A DNA stretch of 6,672 nt from Acidimicrobiia bacterium (GCA_029865445.1 JAOUGY010000209.1:1-6672), one strand, 5' to 3'; shown: positions 1 through 5,824, counted from the stretch's first letter. The notes: generated by a model from the letters alone, not told the origin. Program-made: numbers and translations.

Positions 1-186
1 TCGATGGTGAAGGCGTTCATGGGTGAATTGACGAACCGGGTGCTGTACGACTGCGTTCAATTCCACGGAGGGATGGGATACATATCCGAGACCGCAGTCG
101 AACGAATGTATCGCGATGCTCGGATCCACTCGATTGGCGGTGGCGCCACCGAGGTGATGCTGGAAGAGATCGCAAAACGACTGTGA
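1..186 (+). CDS. Acyl-CoA dehydrogenase, C-terminal fragment
   Basis: This is the last 61 codons of an acyl-CoA dehydrogenase; the start lies outside the window. The family oxidises acyl-CoA thioesters to enoyl-CoA with FAD and passes electrons to ETF. The C-terminal helical domain is recognisable from QFHGGMGY, the ERMYRDARI segment and the closing IGGGATEVM...IAKRL. At the position where medium-chain enzymes carry the catalytic Glu (the YEGT motif), this protein has Gly in IGGGAT. In long-chain and isovaleryl-type members with this pattern the catalytic Glu sits earlier in the chain, outside this window, so the enzyme is probably of that kind (inference). Substrate cannot be told from this piece. 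The 152 bp that follow (187-338) hold no gene and no clear terminator hairpin. Confidence 0.93.
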   Translation, partial: SMVKAFMGELTNRVLYDCVQFHGGMGYISETAVERMYRDARIHSIGGGATEVMLEEIAKRL

Positions 187-338
187 TCAGCCTGGTCTCA
201 TACCGGAGCCCGGTCTGCCCACTCCATCTTCGAACGTATTGGTGAGGGCCTCGCCGGGTCGCAGGGCATGGTGGTTGACCTGTCCTTTGTGAGCGGCTCG
301 TCGGGTCTGCCCCGGTTCGCACCTGTCATCGAAGCCTT

Positions 339-755
339 TTACGGGGAATTCTGAGCGACGCGGGCATTGGCCGCTGTTCGTTCGGCGGGCTCCAACTCGT
401 GATAAGACATCTCGATTGCGCTCCACAGGGACTTCGACATCGGGTAGTAGAGGAGCGGTGTCACCCCGGCCACGGAGACCGTAGCGACCAGGAGCCCGGT
501 CCACGGAACGTTCGGCCAGAATGCCACCCACCCACCGACGAAGACGGCCAGCAGAGACGCGAAGCTCAAGATCGTGTTGATGATCATGGCTCCGACCCAG
601 AATCCGTGCTCCCGTTCGAACCGGAACCCGCAGGCGGGGCAGTTCTCGGCCATTCTCAGCCAGGTCTCGAACGACGGTCCGTTGCCACAGCGCGGGCAAC
701 GCCGGCGCAGCGCACGACCCACCAGGGTCCAGAATCCGGCAGCAGGGTCGCGCAT
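339..755 (-). CDS. DUF983 family small zinc-ribbon membrane protein
   Basis: A 138-residue protein of the DUF983 family, whose function is not established. From the ATG chosen here, residues 19-44 hold two CxxC pairs (CPRC at 20-23 and CPAC at 39-42) spaced like a zinc ribbon, in the family context RRRCPRCGNG...CPACGF. Two hydrophobic segments follow, about residues 54-80 and 84-104, so it is probably an inner-membrane protein. The frame stays open to an ATG at 836, but that start would overlap the pdxH start by 11 bp and adds an Arg-rich, unconserved leader. A GTG at 776 is a third option. The ATG at 755 has only a weak GGTGA upstream, so the start is uncertain. It is convergent with the acyl-CoA dehydrogenase gene and divergent from pdxH. 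Confidence 0.85.
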   Translation of the reverse strand: MRDPAAGFWTLVGRALRRRCPRCGNGPSFETWLRMAENCPACGFRFEREHGFWVGAMIINTILSFASLLAVFVGGWVAFWPNVPWTGLLVATVSVAGVTPLLYYPMSKSLWSAIEMSYHELEPAERTAANARVAQNSP

Positions 756-814
756 TCGGTCACCGTAGCGGGCCACGCTTCGAATTCGGCTACGTTGTCC
801 GGGACCGCGTGCCC

Positions 815-819
815 GGAGG
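815..819 (+). promoter_or_regulatory. Shine-Dalgarno site for pdxH
   Basis: GGAGG lies 6 nt before the GTG at 826. This spacing favours GTG 826 over the in-frame ATG at 835, which would be 15 nt away. Confidence 0.75.
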
Positions 820-825
820 TCGGTT

Positions 826-1464
826 GTGGCGGACATGCATGCGCTTCGGCGTGAATACGAGACTGCCGGTTTGGATGTCGGCGACGTCGATCCCGACCCG
901 CTCGTGCAGTTTCAGCGGTGGCTCGACGACGCCATCGGGGCCCAGGTGCCCGAACCGAACGCGTTCGTATTGGCGACCGCCACGCCGCAGGGATTCCCGG
1001 CGGCGAGGGCGATTCTTCTCAAGTCGGTGGATGACCGAGGTTTCGTCTTCTTCACCAACTACGAGAGCCGGAAGGGTGAGGAGATCGAGGAGAACCCTCG
1101 GGCCGCGATGTGCTTTCTGTGGCTGCCGCTCCACCGTCAGGTGAGAGTCGAAGGTCGGGTCGATCGGGTCCCCACCGAAGAGTCCGACGAGTACTTCGCC
1201 GTGCGACCGGTGGGGGCCCGGATCGGCGCCCACGCTTCCCCGCAGAGCCGGGAGATCCCAAACCGGCGCTGGTTGGAGCAACGGGTCGACGAAGAGTTGG
1301 CGCGACACGGCGAGGCCGACATTCCACGGCCGGAGCATTGGGGAGGGTTCCGGCTCACTCCGTCGATGGTCGAGTTCTGGCAGGGTCGTCCGTCCCGGCT
1401 TCACGACCGGGTCGCATACCGGAGATCCGACTCCTCCTGGACCCGGGTCAGGCTGGCTCCGTGA
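826..1464 (+). CDS. pdxH: Pyridoxamine/pyridoxine 5'-phosphate oxidase
   Basis: FMN-dependent oxidase that converts pyridoxine or pyridoxamine 5'-phosphate to pyridoxal 5'-phosphate, the last step of vitamin B6 synthesis or salvage, in the cytoplasm. The 212-residue length is normal. Family motifs appear in order: RAILLK (61-66), FFTNYESRK (75-83), RQVRVEG (104-110), the ASPQS segment (137-141) and the C-terminal EFWQGR...RLHDR followed by RVRLAP at the very end. These correspond to the FMN- and substrate-phosphate-binding segments of the E. coli enzyme. The GTG start is set by a well-placed GGAGG. The gene is divergent from the DUF983 gene, leaving about 50-70 bp for both promoters depending on the DUF983 start. 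It ends 44 bp before the next gene, which seems to have its own promoter. Confidence 0.96.
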   Translation: MADMHALRREYETAGLDVGDVDPDPLVQFQRWLDDAIGAQVPEPNAFVLATATPQGFPAARAILLKSVDDRGFVFFTNYESRKGEEIEENPRAAMCFLWLPLHRQVRVEGRVDRVPTEESDEYFAVRPVGARIGAHASPQSREIPNRRWLEQRVDEELARHGEADIPRPEHWGGFRLTPSMVEFWQGRPSRLHDRVAYRRSDSSWTRVRLAP

Positions 1465-1470
1465 ACACGG

Positions 1471-1501
1471 TTGTCAACCGATGGACCGACTGACGTACAC
1501 T
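1471..1501 (+). promoter_or_regulatory. Candidate promoter giving a leaderless mRNA
   Basis: TTGTCA (1471-1476) resembles a -35 box and TACACT (1496-1501) fits the actinobacterial TAnnnT -10 pattern, with a longish 19-nt spacer. Transcription starting 7-8 nt after the -10 box falls at 1508-1509, which is the GTG start of the next gene. That gene has no Shine-Dalgarno sequence. A leaderless transcript, common in actinobacteria, explains both facts. Position is inferred from sequence only. Confidence 0.5.
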
Positions 1502-1508
1502 CGCCGCC

Positions 1509-2258
1509 GTGCGTCTTCACATCTTGGGCTCGAACGGGACCTATCCGACGCCGGGACGCCCGGCATCCGGATACGCCGTGCAGGAAGGTGAGACGGTCAT
1601 CTGGATGGATGCCGGACCGGGAACGTTCGTTGCCCTCTGGGACACTTTCAGCCTCGACACGGTGTCGGCGGTCATCATTTCGCACGAACACGCGGACCAC
1701 TGCTCCGACCTGCTCTCGGCGTATCACGCGCTTGCGCACGGCCCGTTTCGCCGGCCCCCGCTGACCGTGTACTGCCCGTCGCCGGTGGCGGATCGAATCG
1801 CCGGGTTTGTCCGAGCCGGTGAGGGCCATGCGCTCGGGTCGGTGTTCGACTTCCGACCGGTCGGCGGCGGCGACGTCGTGGACATCGGGAACTTCGAGGT
1901 CCGGTTCACGGAGATGGACCACTCGGTGCCAACGGTGGGTTCGCGGATTCAGGGTGAGCACCGGACACTCGTCTACTCGGGCGATACCGGCGACGGCGGC
2001 GACTGGCGCGGGTTGGTCTCGGAGGCCGATCTGTTCCTCTGCGAGGCCACCTATCAGGGTGACCCGAGCGTCTACGAGTACACCCAGCATCTGACAGCGG
2101 CCCAGGCGGGGCGGATCGCCCGCGAGCAGGGAGCACATCGTCTGATGCTGACCCATGTCCCAGCCCATGTCGACGCGGCCGTGTCGGTGGGTGAAGCGGA
2201 GACCGTGTTCGACCGTCCGGTCGCATTGGCGGTTCCCGGCACGGTCCACGACCTATGA
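1509..2258 (+). CDS. MBL-fold metallo-hydrolase, Rv1339-like cyclic nucleotide phosphodiesterase / RNase Z relative
   Basis: A 249-residue metallo-beta-lactamase-fold enzyme. Metal-binding residues are visible in order: HEHADH (59-64), His138 (in MDHSVP), Asp159 (in YSGDTG) and His217 (in LTHVP). His195 in the HLTA segment matches a conserved site of the RNase Z-like group. It is about half the size of two-domain beta-CASP nucleases. The closest family I recognise is M. tuberculosis Rv1339, described as an atypical class II cAMP phosphodiesterase and likewise located just before rph and rdgB. Substrate here is inferred from that resemblance; phosphodiester hydrolysis on RNA or another cyclic nucleotide remains possible. 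The GTG start lacks a Shine-Dalgarno sequence and is probably leaderless. The gene lies 8 bp before rph. Confidence 0.92.
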   Translation: MRLHILGSNGTYPTPGRPASGYAVQEGETVIWMDAGPGTFVALWDTFSLDTVSAVIISHEHADHCSDLLSAYHALAHGPFRRPPLTVYCPSPVADRIAGFVRAGEGHALGSVFDFRPVGGGDVVDIGNFEVRFTEMDHSVPTVGSRIQGEHRTLVYSGDTGDGGDWRGLVSEADLFLCEATYQGDPSVYEYTQHLTAAQAGRIAREQGAHRLMLTHVPAHVDAAVSVGEAETVFDRPVALAVPGTVHDL

Positions 2259-2266
2259 GGTGATGT

Positions 2267-2968
2267 ATGCCACGTGACAGAGCGCCCGACGAGTTGCGGC
2301 CCGTGCGACTCCATCTCGGATACACCCAGGCCACTCCGGGCTCGGTGTTGATCGAGATGGGTCGGACGCGGGTGTTGTGCACGGCATCGGTCGACGAGGA
2401 TCAGCCCCGGTGGTTGCGGGACTCCGGGAAAGGGTGGGTGACCGCCGAGTACGCCATGCTTCCCGGTTCGTCATCCGAGCGAATCCGCCGTGACTCCTAC
2501 ACCAAAGGGCGACAGCAAGAGATCTCCAGACTCATCGGTCGCGCCCTCCGGGCGGCGGTCGACCTGAAGGCTCTGAACGAGAGGGTCATCAGAGTGGACT
2601 GTGACGTGATCGAGGCCGATGGCGGTACCCGGACCGCGGCCATCACGGGCGCCTGGGTGGCGCTGTGGGACGCGTGCCAGTGGGGGCTCGATCGGTCTTT
2701 CTTCGCCCGCAACCCCATCGTGGACCACGTGGCGGCGACCTCGGTTGGAATCGTGGACGGGGTCACACTGCTCGACCTCGAGTACGAGAGCGATGCCGCC
2801 GCCGAGGTCGACATGAACGTCGTCATGTCGGGCAGTGGTGGGCTGATCGAGGTCCAGGGCACGGCCGAAGGCTCGGTGTTCGATCGCGCCGACCTGGATC
2901 GAATGCTCGACCTGGCGGGGGCGGGTATCGGCGAGCTCATCGACATGCAGAAGCAGGCAACAGAGTGA
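2267..2968 (+). CDS. rph: Ribonuclease PH
   Basis: Phosphorolytic 3'-5' exoribonuclease that trims tRNA 3' ends, normally as a ring-shaped hexamer in the cytoplasm. The 233 residues are close to the usual 235-240. Conserved segments include DELRPV (8-13), GRTRVLCTASV (32-42), AEYAMLP (60-66), RQQEISRLIGR (82-92) and GGTRTA (119-124). Arg82 and Arg122 are 40 residues apart, matching the phosphate-binding pair Arg86/Arg126 of the B. subtilis enzyme. Asp176 and Asp182, in the LDLEYESD...DMN segment, match the metal-site acids. The ATG is preceded by GAGGTGA at 2257-2263, overlapping the stop of the MBL-fold gene, so the two are probably cotranslated. It overlaps rdgB by 4 bp. Since none of the local tRNA genes encodes CCA, 3' trimming followed by CCA addition is the expected maturation route. 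Confidence 0.97.
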   Translation: MPRDRAPDELRPVRLHLGYTQATPGSVLIEMGRTRVLCTASVDEDQPRWLRDSGKGWVTAEYAMLPGSSSERIRRDSYTKGRQQEISRLIGRALRAAVDLKALNERVIRVDCDVIEADGGTRTAAITGAWVALWDACQWGLDRSFFARNPIVDHVAATSVGIVDGVTLLDLEYESDAAAEVDMNVVMSGSGGLIEVQGTAEGSVFDRADLDRMLDLAGAGIGELIDMQKQATE

Positions 2969-3552
2969 TCGATCGCCTCGTCGTCGCCTCCAAGAACCGC
3001 GACAAGATCGAGGAAATGGAAGATGTGCTCGTCGCAACGGGGGTCGTGGGGGAGATCGTTCGCGGCCTGGACTGGCCCGATGTCGACGAGACCGAGCCGA
3101 CTCTGGAGGGCAACGCCCTCCTGAAGGCGAAGGCCGTGGAGCGCGCGACCGGTTTGTGTGCGGTGGCCGACGACACCGGCCTCGAGGTTCTGGCCCTGGG
3201 CGGAGCACCTGGCGTGTACACGGCACGGTACGCCGGCCCAGAAGCGACGTACGACGACAACGTCACGAAGCTGTTGGACGAGATGAGCGGGTTCGACGAT
3301 CGCCGAGCCCGATTTCGTACCGCCGTGGCGCTAGTGGGTGGCGGGTATCCGGACTTGGTTGTCGAAGGATCCATCGACGGTGTGATCTCCCGACAACGGC
3401 GCGGGGCAGGGGGATTCGGCTACGACCCCGTCTTCGAGGTCGACGGGGAAACGTTCGCGGAGATGGGGGTCGCGAGGAAGAATGTGCTCTCGCACCGCGC
3501 CCGGGCGATCCGAGCGCTGGTCGAGGCGCTCAGTCGTCGAACAGATCCTTGA
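2965..3552 (+). CDS. rdgB: dITP/XTP pyrophosphatase (RdgB/HAM1 family)
   Basis: Hydrolyses non-canonical purine NTPs (dITP, ITP, XTP) to monophosphates and pyrophosphate, keeping damaged bases out of DNA and RNA. The 195 residues are typical. Visible motifs are SKNRDK (9-14), the LEGNALLKA segment (47-55), ADDTGLEV (68-75, containing the catalytic Asp), GAPGVYTARYAG (80-91), and near the C-terminus GFGYDPVF, TFAEM and the SHR triplet. The frame is open far upstream, but the GTG at 2965 overlaps the rph stop as GTGA and puts the SKN motif at the usual distance from the N-terminus. That geometry suggests translational coupling to rph. The 3' end overlaps the convergent minus-strand gene by 23 bp, with no room for a separate terminator. 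Confidence 0.96.
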   Translation: MIDRLVVASKNRDKIEEMEDVLVATGVVGEIVRGLDWPDVDETEPTLEGNALLKAKAVERATGLCAVADDTGLEVLALGGAPGVYTARYAGPEATYDDNVTKLLDEMSGFDDRRARFRTAVALVGGGYPDLVVEGSIDGVISRQRRGAGGFGYDPVFEVDGETFAEMGVARKNVLSHRARAIRALVEALSRRTDP

Positions 3553-3883
3553 TCCGCTCCCAGATTCCGGCATCGTCTTCGATGACTTCCCGGCGGTATT
3601 CCGCCCACAGCTGATGCTCCTGGACGCTCCGGCCTTCGGGGTTTTTAATGCGATACCAGTCGCCCGCCGCCGCCCACTTGATCTTCTGGTTGTGATACGA
3701 GCGGATTCCGGGTTGGGTGAGGGCTGTGTGGGCCTCGGCGAGTCGTTCTGACAGTTCCAGGTTTCCTTCGGCTCGCGCCGCCGTGTCGAGTCGGACGAAC
3801 GCTTCTTCCACCGCTGCGGTGTCGGCGCCCAAGGGGAGGTGCAGCCGGGTGTAGTAGTTGTCGTCGACGGTGACGTCGTCCAT
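3530..3883 (-). CDS. Small protein with degenerate J-domain-like N-terminus
   Basis: A 117-residue acidic protein. Residues 10-66 read like a DnaJ J-domain: YYTRLHLPLGA as helix I and turn, TAAVEEAFVRL as helix II, and AEAHTALTQPGIRSYHNQ as helix III with the usual 'AYxxLxxPxxRxxYD' look. The His-Pro-Asp tripeptide needed to stimulate DnaK ATPase is missing: the loop (about residues 36-43) is short and reads ARAEGNLE. Residues 67-117 are rich in Trp and charged residues and match no family I know. An in-frame ATG at 3898 is an alternative start. The frame is open up to 3937, but that stretch lies in the tRNA-like sequence. The chosen ATG has GGA 6 nt upstream. Role unknown; perhaps a scaffold or partner-binding protein (inference). 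It is convergent with rdgB. Confidence 0.75.
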   Translation of the reverse strand: MDDVTVDDNYYTRLHLPLGADTAAVEEAFVRLDTAARAEGNLELSERLAEAHTALTQPGIRSYHNQKIKWAAAGDWYRIKNPEGRSVQEHQLWAEYRREVIEDDAGIWERIKDLFDD

Positions 3884-3910
3884 GCGGATTCCAGTCATGA
3901 TGATCGGTAG

Positions 3911-3983
3911 TGCGCACGACGGGAATCGAACCCGCACTCACACCGGCTGGTGTCGCCGGCTGCCCGCCACGGGCTCCGTGCGT
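3911..3983 (-). tRNA. tRNA-like sequence, anticodon unclear, possibly degenerate
   Basis: Read on the minus strand, this 73-nt stretch has a T-arm of 5-bp stem and TTCGATT loop, and acceptor strands ACGCACG/CGTGCGC pairing at 6 of 7 positions (A1-C72 mismatch) with discriminator A. The D-arm is short (GCC/GGC or GCCC/GGGC). The anticodon-like stem is GCCGGC/GCCGGT with loop GACACCA. The loop lacks the universal U33; the central triplet would be CAC (Val), but I do not trust that reading. CCA is not encoded. It lies 12-27 nt upstream of the J-like gene on the same strand. It could be a decayed tRNA, an unusual tRNA or a tRNA-shaped processing signal. Confidence 0.45.
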
Positions 3984-4033
3984 CTTGGTACCTGTCGGCA
4001 GGCCGGGGAGACGCTCAAGGGCCGGCGTCGTGC

Positions 4034-4061
4034 GCGGTGAGCGGTGGGCGGTGCGCGGTGC
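4034..4061. repeat. Heptanucleotide tandem repeat, four copies
   Basis: GCGGTGN occurs four times at exact 7-bp spacing, starting at 4034, 4041, 4048 and 4055, with N being A, G, C, C. It lies between the tRNA-like sequence and the 107-bp repeats, in a stretch without any supported gene. The remaining bases 3984-4033 hold nothing I can name. Confidence 0.8.
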
Positions 4062-4070
4062 GCCAGAAGG

Positions 4071-4367
4071 CCGGACCGGCGTCTGTTCCGGCCGGCGTCT
4101 TCCGGGGTTCGTCATGATCTGGGGGGTTGCGTGGGTCGGGCCGGAAGTCCGGCTGGAGTTTGCCTGCGGTAGCCCGGCCGGACCGGCGTCTGTTCCGGCC
4201 TGCGTCTTTCCGTGATCGTCGTTGGGCGGGGGGTTGCGTGGGTCGGGCCGGAAGTCCGGCTGGAGTTTGCCTGCGGTGGCCCGGCCGGACCGGCGTCTGT
4301 TCCGGCCTGCGTCTTCCGGGGTTCGTCATGATCCGGGGGGTTGCAAGGGTCGGGCCGGAAGTCCGGC
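4071..4367. repeat. 107-bp tandem repeat, two full copies and one partial
   Basis: The units start at 4071, 4178 and 4285, giving an exact 107-bp period with no net insertions or deletions; the third stops after 83 bp, 13 bp before the tRNA-Leu 3' end. Each unit begins with CCGGACCGGCGTCTG and carries two inverted repeats. The first is GGCCGGA-N11-TCCGGCC (4069-4093 in copy 1). The second is GCCGG-AAGT-CCGGC (4140-4153 in copy 1). Copies 1 and 3 agree in a block near offset 40-60 where copy 2 differs. Since 107 is not a multiple of 3 and the hairpins are kept, the repeat is unlikely to be coding. It could be a structured RNA, a terminator array or a protein-binding DNA element. The stretch 3984-4380 holds no supported gene. 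Confidence 0.85.
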
Positions 4368-4368
4368 C
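4353..4368 (-). terminator. Hairpin downstream of tRNA-Leu, possible terminator
   Basis: GGCCGG and CCGGCC form a perfect 6-bp stem with a 4-nt loop, 12 nt beyond the tRNA-Leu 3' end in the direction of transcription. It is the second hairpin of the last 107-bp repeat unit. There is no T-tract, so a terminator role is only possible. Confidence 0.3.
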
Positions 4369-4380
4369 GCGATATCACTG

Positions 4381-4463
4381 TGCGGGCGAGAGGACTCGAA
4401 CCTCCACGGGGGTTGCCCACCAGATCCTAAGTCTGGCGCGTCTACCAATTCCGCCACACCCGC
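4381..4463 (-). tRNA. tRNA-Leu(UAG)
   Basis: An 83-nt tRNA with a long variable arm, as expected for leucine. Acceptor strands GCGGGTG and CGCCCGC pair fully with one G-U, and the discriminator is A. The anticodon stem is CCAGA/TCTGG with loop CTTAGGA, giving anticodon TAG (codon CUA and, by wobble, other CUN). The T-arm loop is TTCGAGT. CCA is not encoded. It lies 47 bp downstream of tRNA-Lys and may share its transcript. Confidence 0.95.
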
Positions 4464-4508
4464 GCGATTCGAAGGAAACCGAACCAGCGAGGGCCCGGTG
4501 CTTCGAGG

Positions 4509-4583
<75 letters not shown>

Positions 4584-5305
4584 GTCGGGGAGCATAGTCG
4601 CGAGACCAGAGGTCCTTTTCTCGGATCGCCTCGATCCAGCCCATCACCCGATGCAAGCCGTCGGTCGACCGTCGGACCCGTATCTGACACACTCCGTGGG
4701 CCAGGTGGTTCTTTCTGTGGCCTGTCCCCTCCGGCTTGATGTAGCTCGCCACAAAACCGTGCGCGTCGAGGCCGGTTTGATCGATCCAGTATTCGCGGGC
4801 CGCCGGTTCGTCGTTGCCGGCGTGGAGCACGACGCGGATCGAGAATCGCGGCTGCTGCATGACGTATGCGCCGACCCAGCCCAGGAACATCCTGATCAAT
4901 GCAGGGTCGGAGTTCGCGAGGGCGAGACGATTCTCGGTCTTCGAGCCCTCTGCCCAGTAGAGCAGGAGGCCTGCCACCCACGCTGGGTGTGAGGCGAGGT
5001 CGAGGGCCTCGACGCGGGCGGTCTCTCTCAGTCGGGCGATCTCCGCACGGCGTCGGTGTTGGGTGTCCCGGGGCGTTCCGGCTTGGCTTCCCGTCCGTTC
5101 GGCGATGGCCCGATGCTGTTCTTCGGTCAGCTCGATGTCCCGGCACCATCGGGAGACGGTGGCTTTGGCGACAGGGATGTGGTGCATGATCTCCCGGTAT
5201 GACAGGCCATGCCTTCGAAGGTCGCGGCCCAGTTCGGCGCGTTCCCACTGGGAAAGGGTGTGGAGGATCGCCACCCGGCCGGTGAGGTGGGATGGAATGT
5301 TCACC

Positions 5306-5320
5306 ACCGTACCGTACGGT
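5306..5320. promoter_or_regulatory. Palindrome ACCGTACGGT with extra half-site at the HTH gene start
   Basis: ACCGTACGGT (5311-5320) is a perfect 10-bp palindrome, preceded directly by a further ACCGT (5306-5310). It covers the TACGGT that could serve as a -10 box for the HTH gene, so it may be an operator, perhaps autoregulatory. This is inference from position and symmetry. Confidence 0.35.
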
Positions 5321-5337
5321 CGCAATGTGACAGATTG

Positions 5338-5411
5338 TCGGGATGGCCGGATTTGAACCGGCGACCCCCTGGTCCCAAACCAGGTGCGCTACCAAGCTGC
5401 GCCACATCCCG
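5338..5411 (-). tRNA. tRNA-Pro(UGG)
   Basis: A 74-nt tRNA with perfectly paired acceptor strands (CGGGATG/CATCCCG) and discriminator A. The anticodon stem is CCTGG/CCAGG with loop TTTGGGA, giving TGG. The T-arm is GCCGG-TTCAAAT-CCGGC. CCA is not encoded. The HTH gene starts 13-34 nt downstream on the same strand, so both may share a transcript. Confidence 0.96.
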
Positions 5412-5432
5412 TGAGATCCCGCGTGAGCGTTC

Positions 5433-5438
5433 AGGCTA
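5433..5438 (-). promoter_or_regulatory. Candidate -10 box for tRNA-Pro
   Basis: TAGCCT on the minus strand fits TAnnnT and lies 21 nt before the tRNA 5' end. No good -35 box is seen at the expected distance. Confidence 0.3.
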
Positions 5439-5462
5439 CCCGGCCGTGCCATGTGGCCCGGC

Positions 5463-5491
5463 TTCAATTGATGGAGCGTTCCGGGTAACCT
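5463..5491 (+). promoter_or_regulatory. Candidate promoter for tRNA-Gly
   Basis: TTCAAT (5463-5468) and TAACCT (5486-5491) are separated by 17 nt and would start transcription about 5 nt before the tRNA. The -35 match is weak. It lies in the 91-bp divergent region between tRNA-Pro and tRNA-Gly. Confidence 0.4.
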
Positions 5492-5502
5492 CTTGCTCGC
5501 AC

Positions 5503-5573
5503 GCGGGTGTAGCTCAATGGTAGAGCCCCAGCCTTCCAAGCTGGTCGTGAGGGTTCGATTCCCTTCACCCGCT
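5503..5573 (+). tRNA. tRNA-Gly(UCC)
   Basis: A 71-nt tRNA with acceptor strands GCGGGTG/CACCCGC fully paired and discriminator T. The anticodon stem CCAGC/GCTGG encloses CTTCCAA, giving TCC (codon GGA). The T loop is TTCGATT. CCA is not encoded. It is the first gene of the plus-strand tRNA group. Confidence 0.96.
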
Positions 5574-5587
5574 CTCGACTGCCGCCT

Positions 5588-5614
5588 GGCCGACACAGGC
5601 CGGGCCTGCCGGCC
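5588..5614 (+). terminator. GC-rich imperfect hairpin after tRNA-Gly
   Basis: GGCCG and CGGCC flank an inner AGGCC/GGCCT pair, and CGTTTT lies about a dozen bases later. It may end the tRNA-Gly transcript. The stem is imperfect and the T-run is short and displaced, so support is weak. Confidence 0.3.
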
Positions 5615-5659
5615 GCTTCCCTCCCCGTTTTCGGGTTCGGATCGCGGCGGCGGTCGTTC

Positions 5660-5665
5660 TAGACT
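5660..5665 (+). promoter_or_regulatory. Candidate -10 box for tRNA-Arg/tRNA-His
   Basis: TAGACT fits the TAnnnT pattern, 29 nt before tRNA-Arg. A poor -35 match, TTCGGA, lies 18 nt upstream (5636-5641). Confidence 0.35.
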
Positions 5666-5694
5666 CATCTGCCGGTCGGTCCGTCCTCGTGGAC

Positions 5695-5767
5695 GCCCCC
5701 GTAGCTCAGGGGACAGAGCAGGAGCCTTCTAAGCTCTTGGTCGGGGGTTCGAATCCCTCCGGGGGCA
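5695..5767 (+). tRNA. tRNA-Arg(UCU)
   Basis: A 73-nt tRNA with acceptor strands GCCCCCG/CGGGGGC fully paired and discriminator A. The anticodon stem GGAGC/GCTCT encloses CTTCTAA, giving TCT (codon AGA, rare in high-GC genomes). CCA is not encoded. Confidence 0.96.
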
Positions 5768-5824
5768 CCGAACCAGCACCGGTCGCACGGACGATTCGTG
5801 TGAACCGGCAGACGAGAAACACAT

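Noticed and set aside
187..338. Possible small gene or terminator after the acyl-CoA dehydrogenase
   Set aside because: The frames present are antisense extensions of neighbours and no stable hairpin with a T-run was found.
1401..2249. Long minus-strand frame (282 codons) opposite the MBL-fold gene
   Set aside because: Antisense of a gene with intact metal-binding motifs; Arg/His-rich product with no family resemblance.
3911..4035. Longer tRNA, selC or intron-containing tRNA using the perfect acceptor match CGTGCGC at 4029-4035
   Set aside because: It would be 125 nt, too long for tRNA-Sec and too short for a group I intron; no proper anticodon arm is visible, and the match lies in a GTGCGC-rich stretch.
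4071..4367. CRISPR array
   Set aside because: Adjacent 107-bp units without short repeats alternating with unique spacers, and no cas genes nearby.
4015..4420. Several Pro/Arg-rich frames on both strands over the repeats
   Set aside because: The 107-bp period shifts frame at each copy and the products are only repeat translations.
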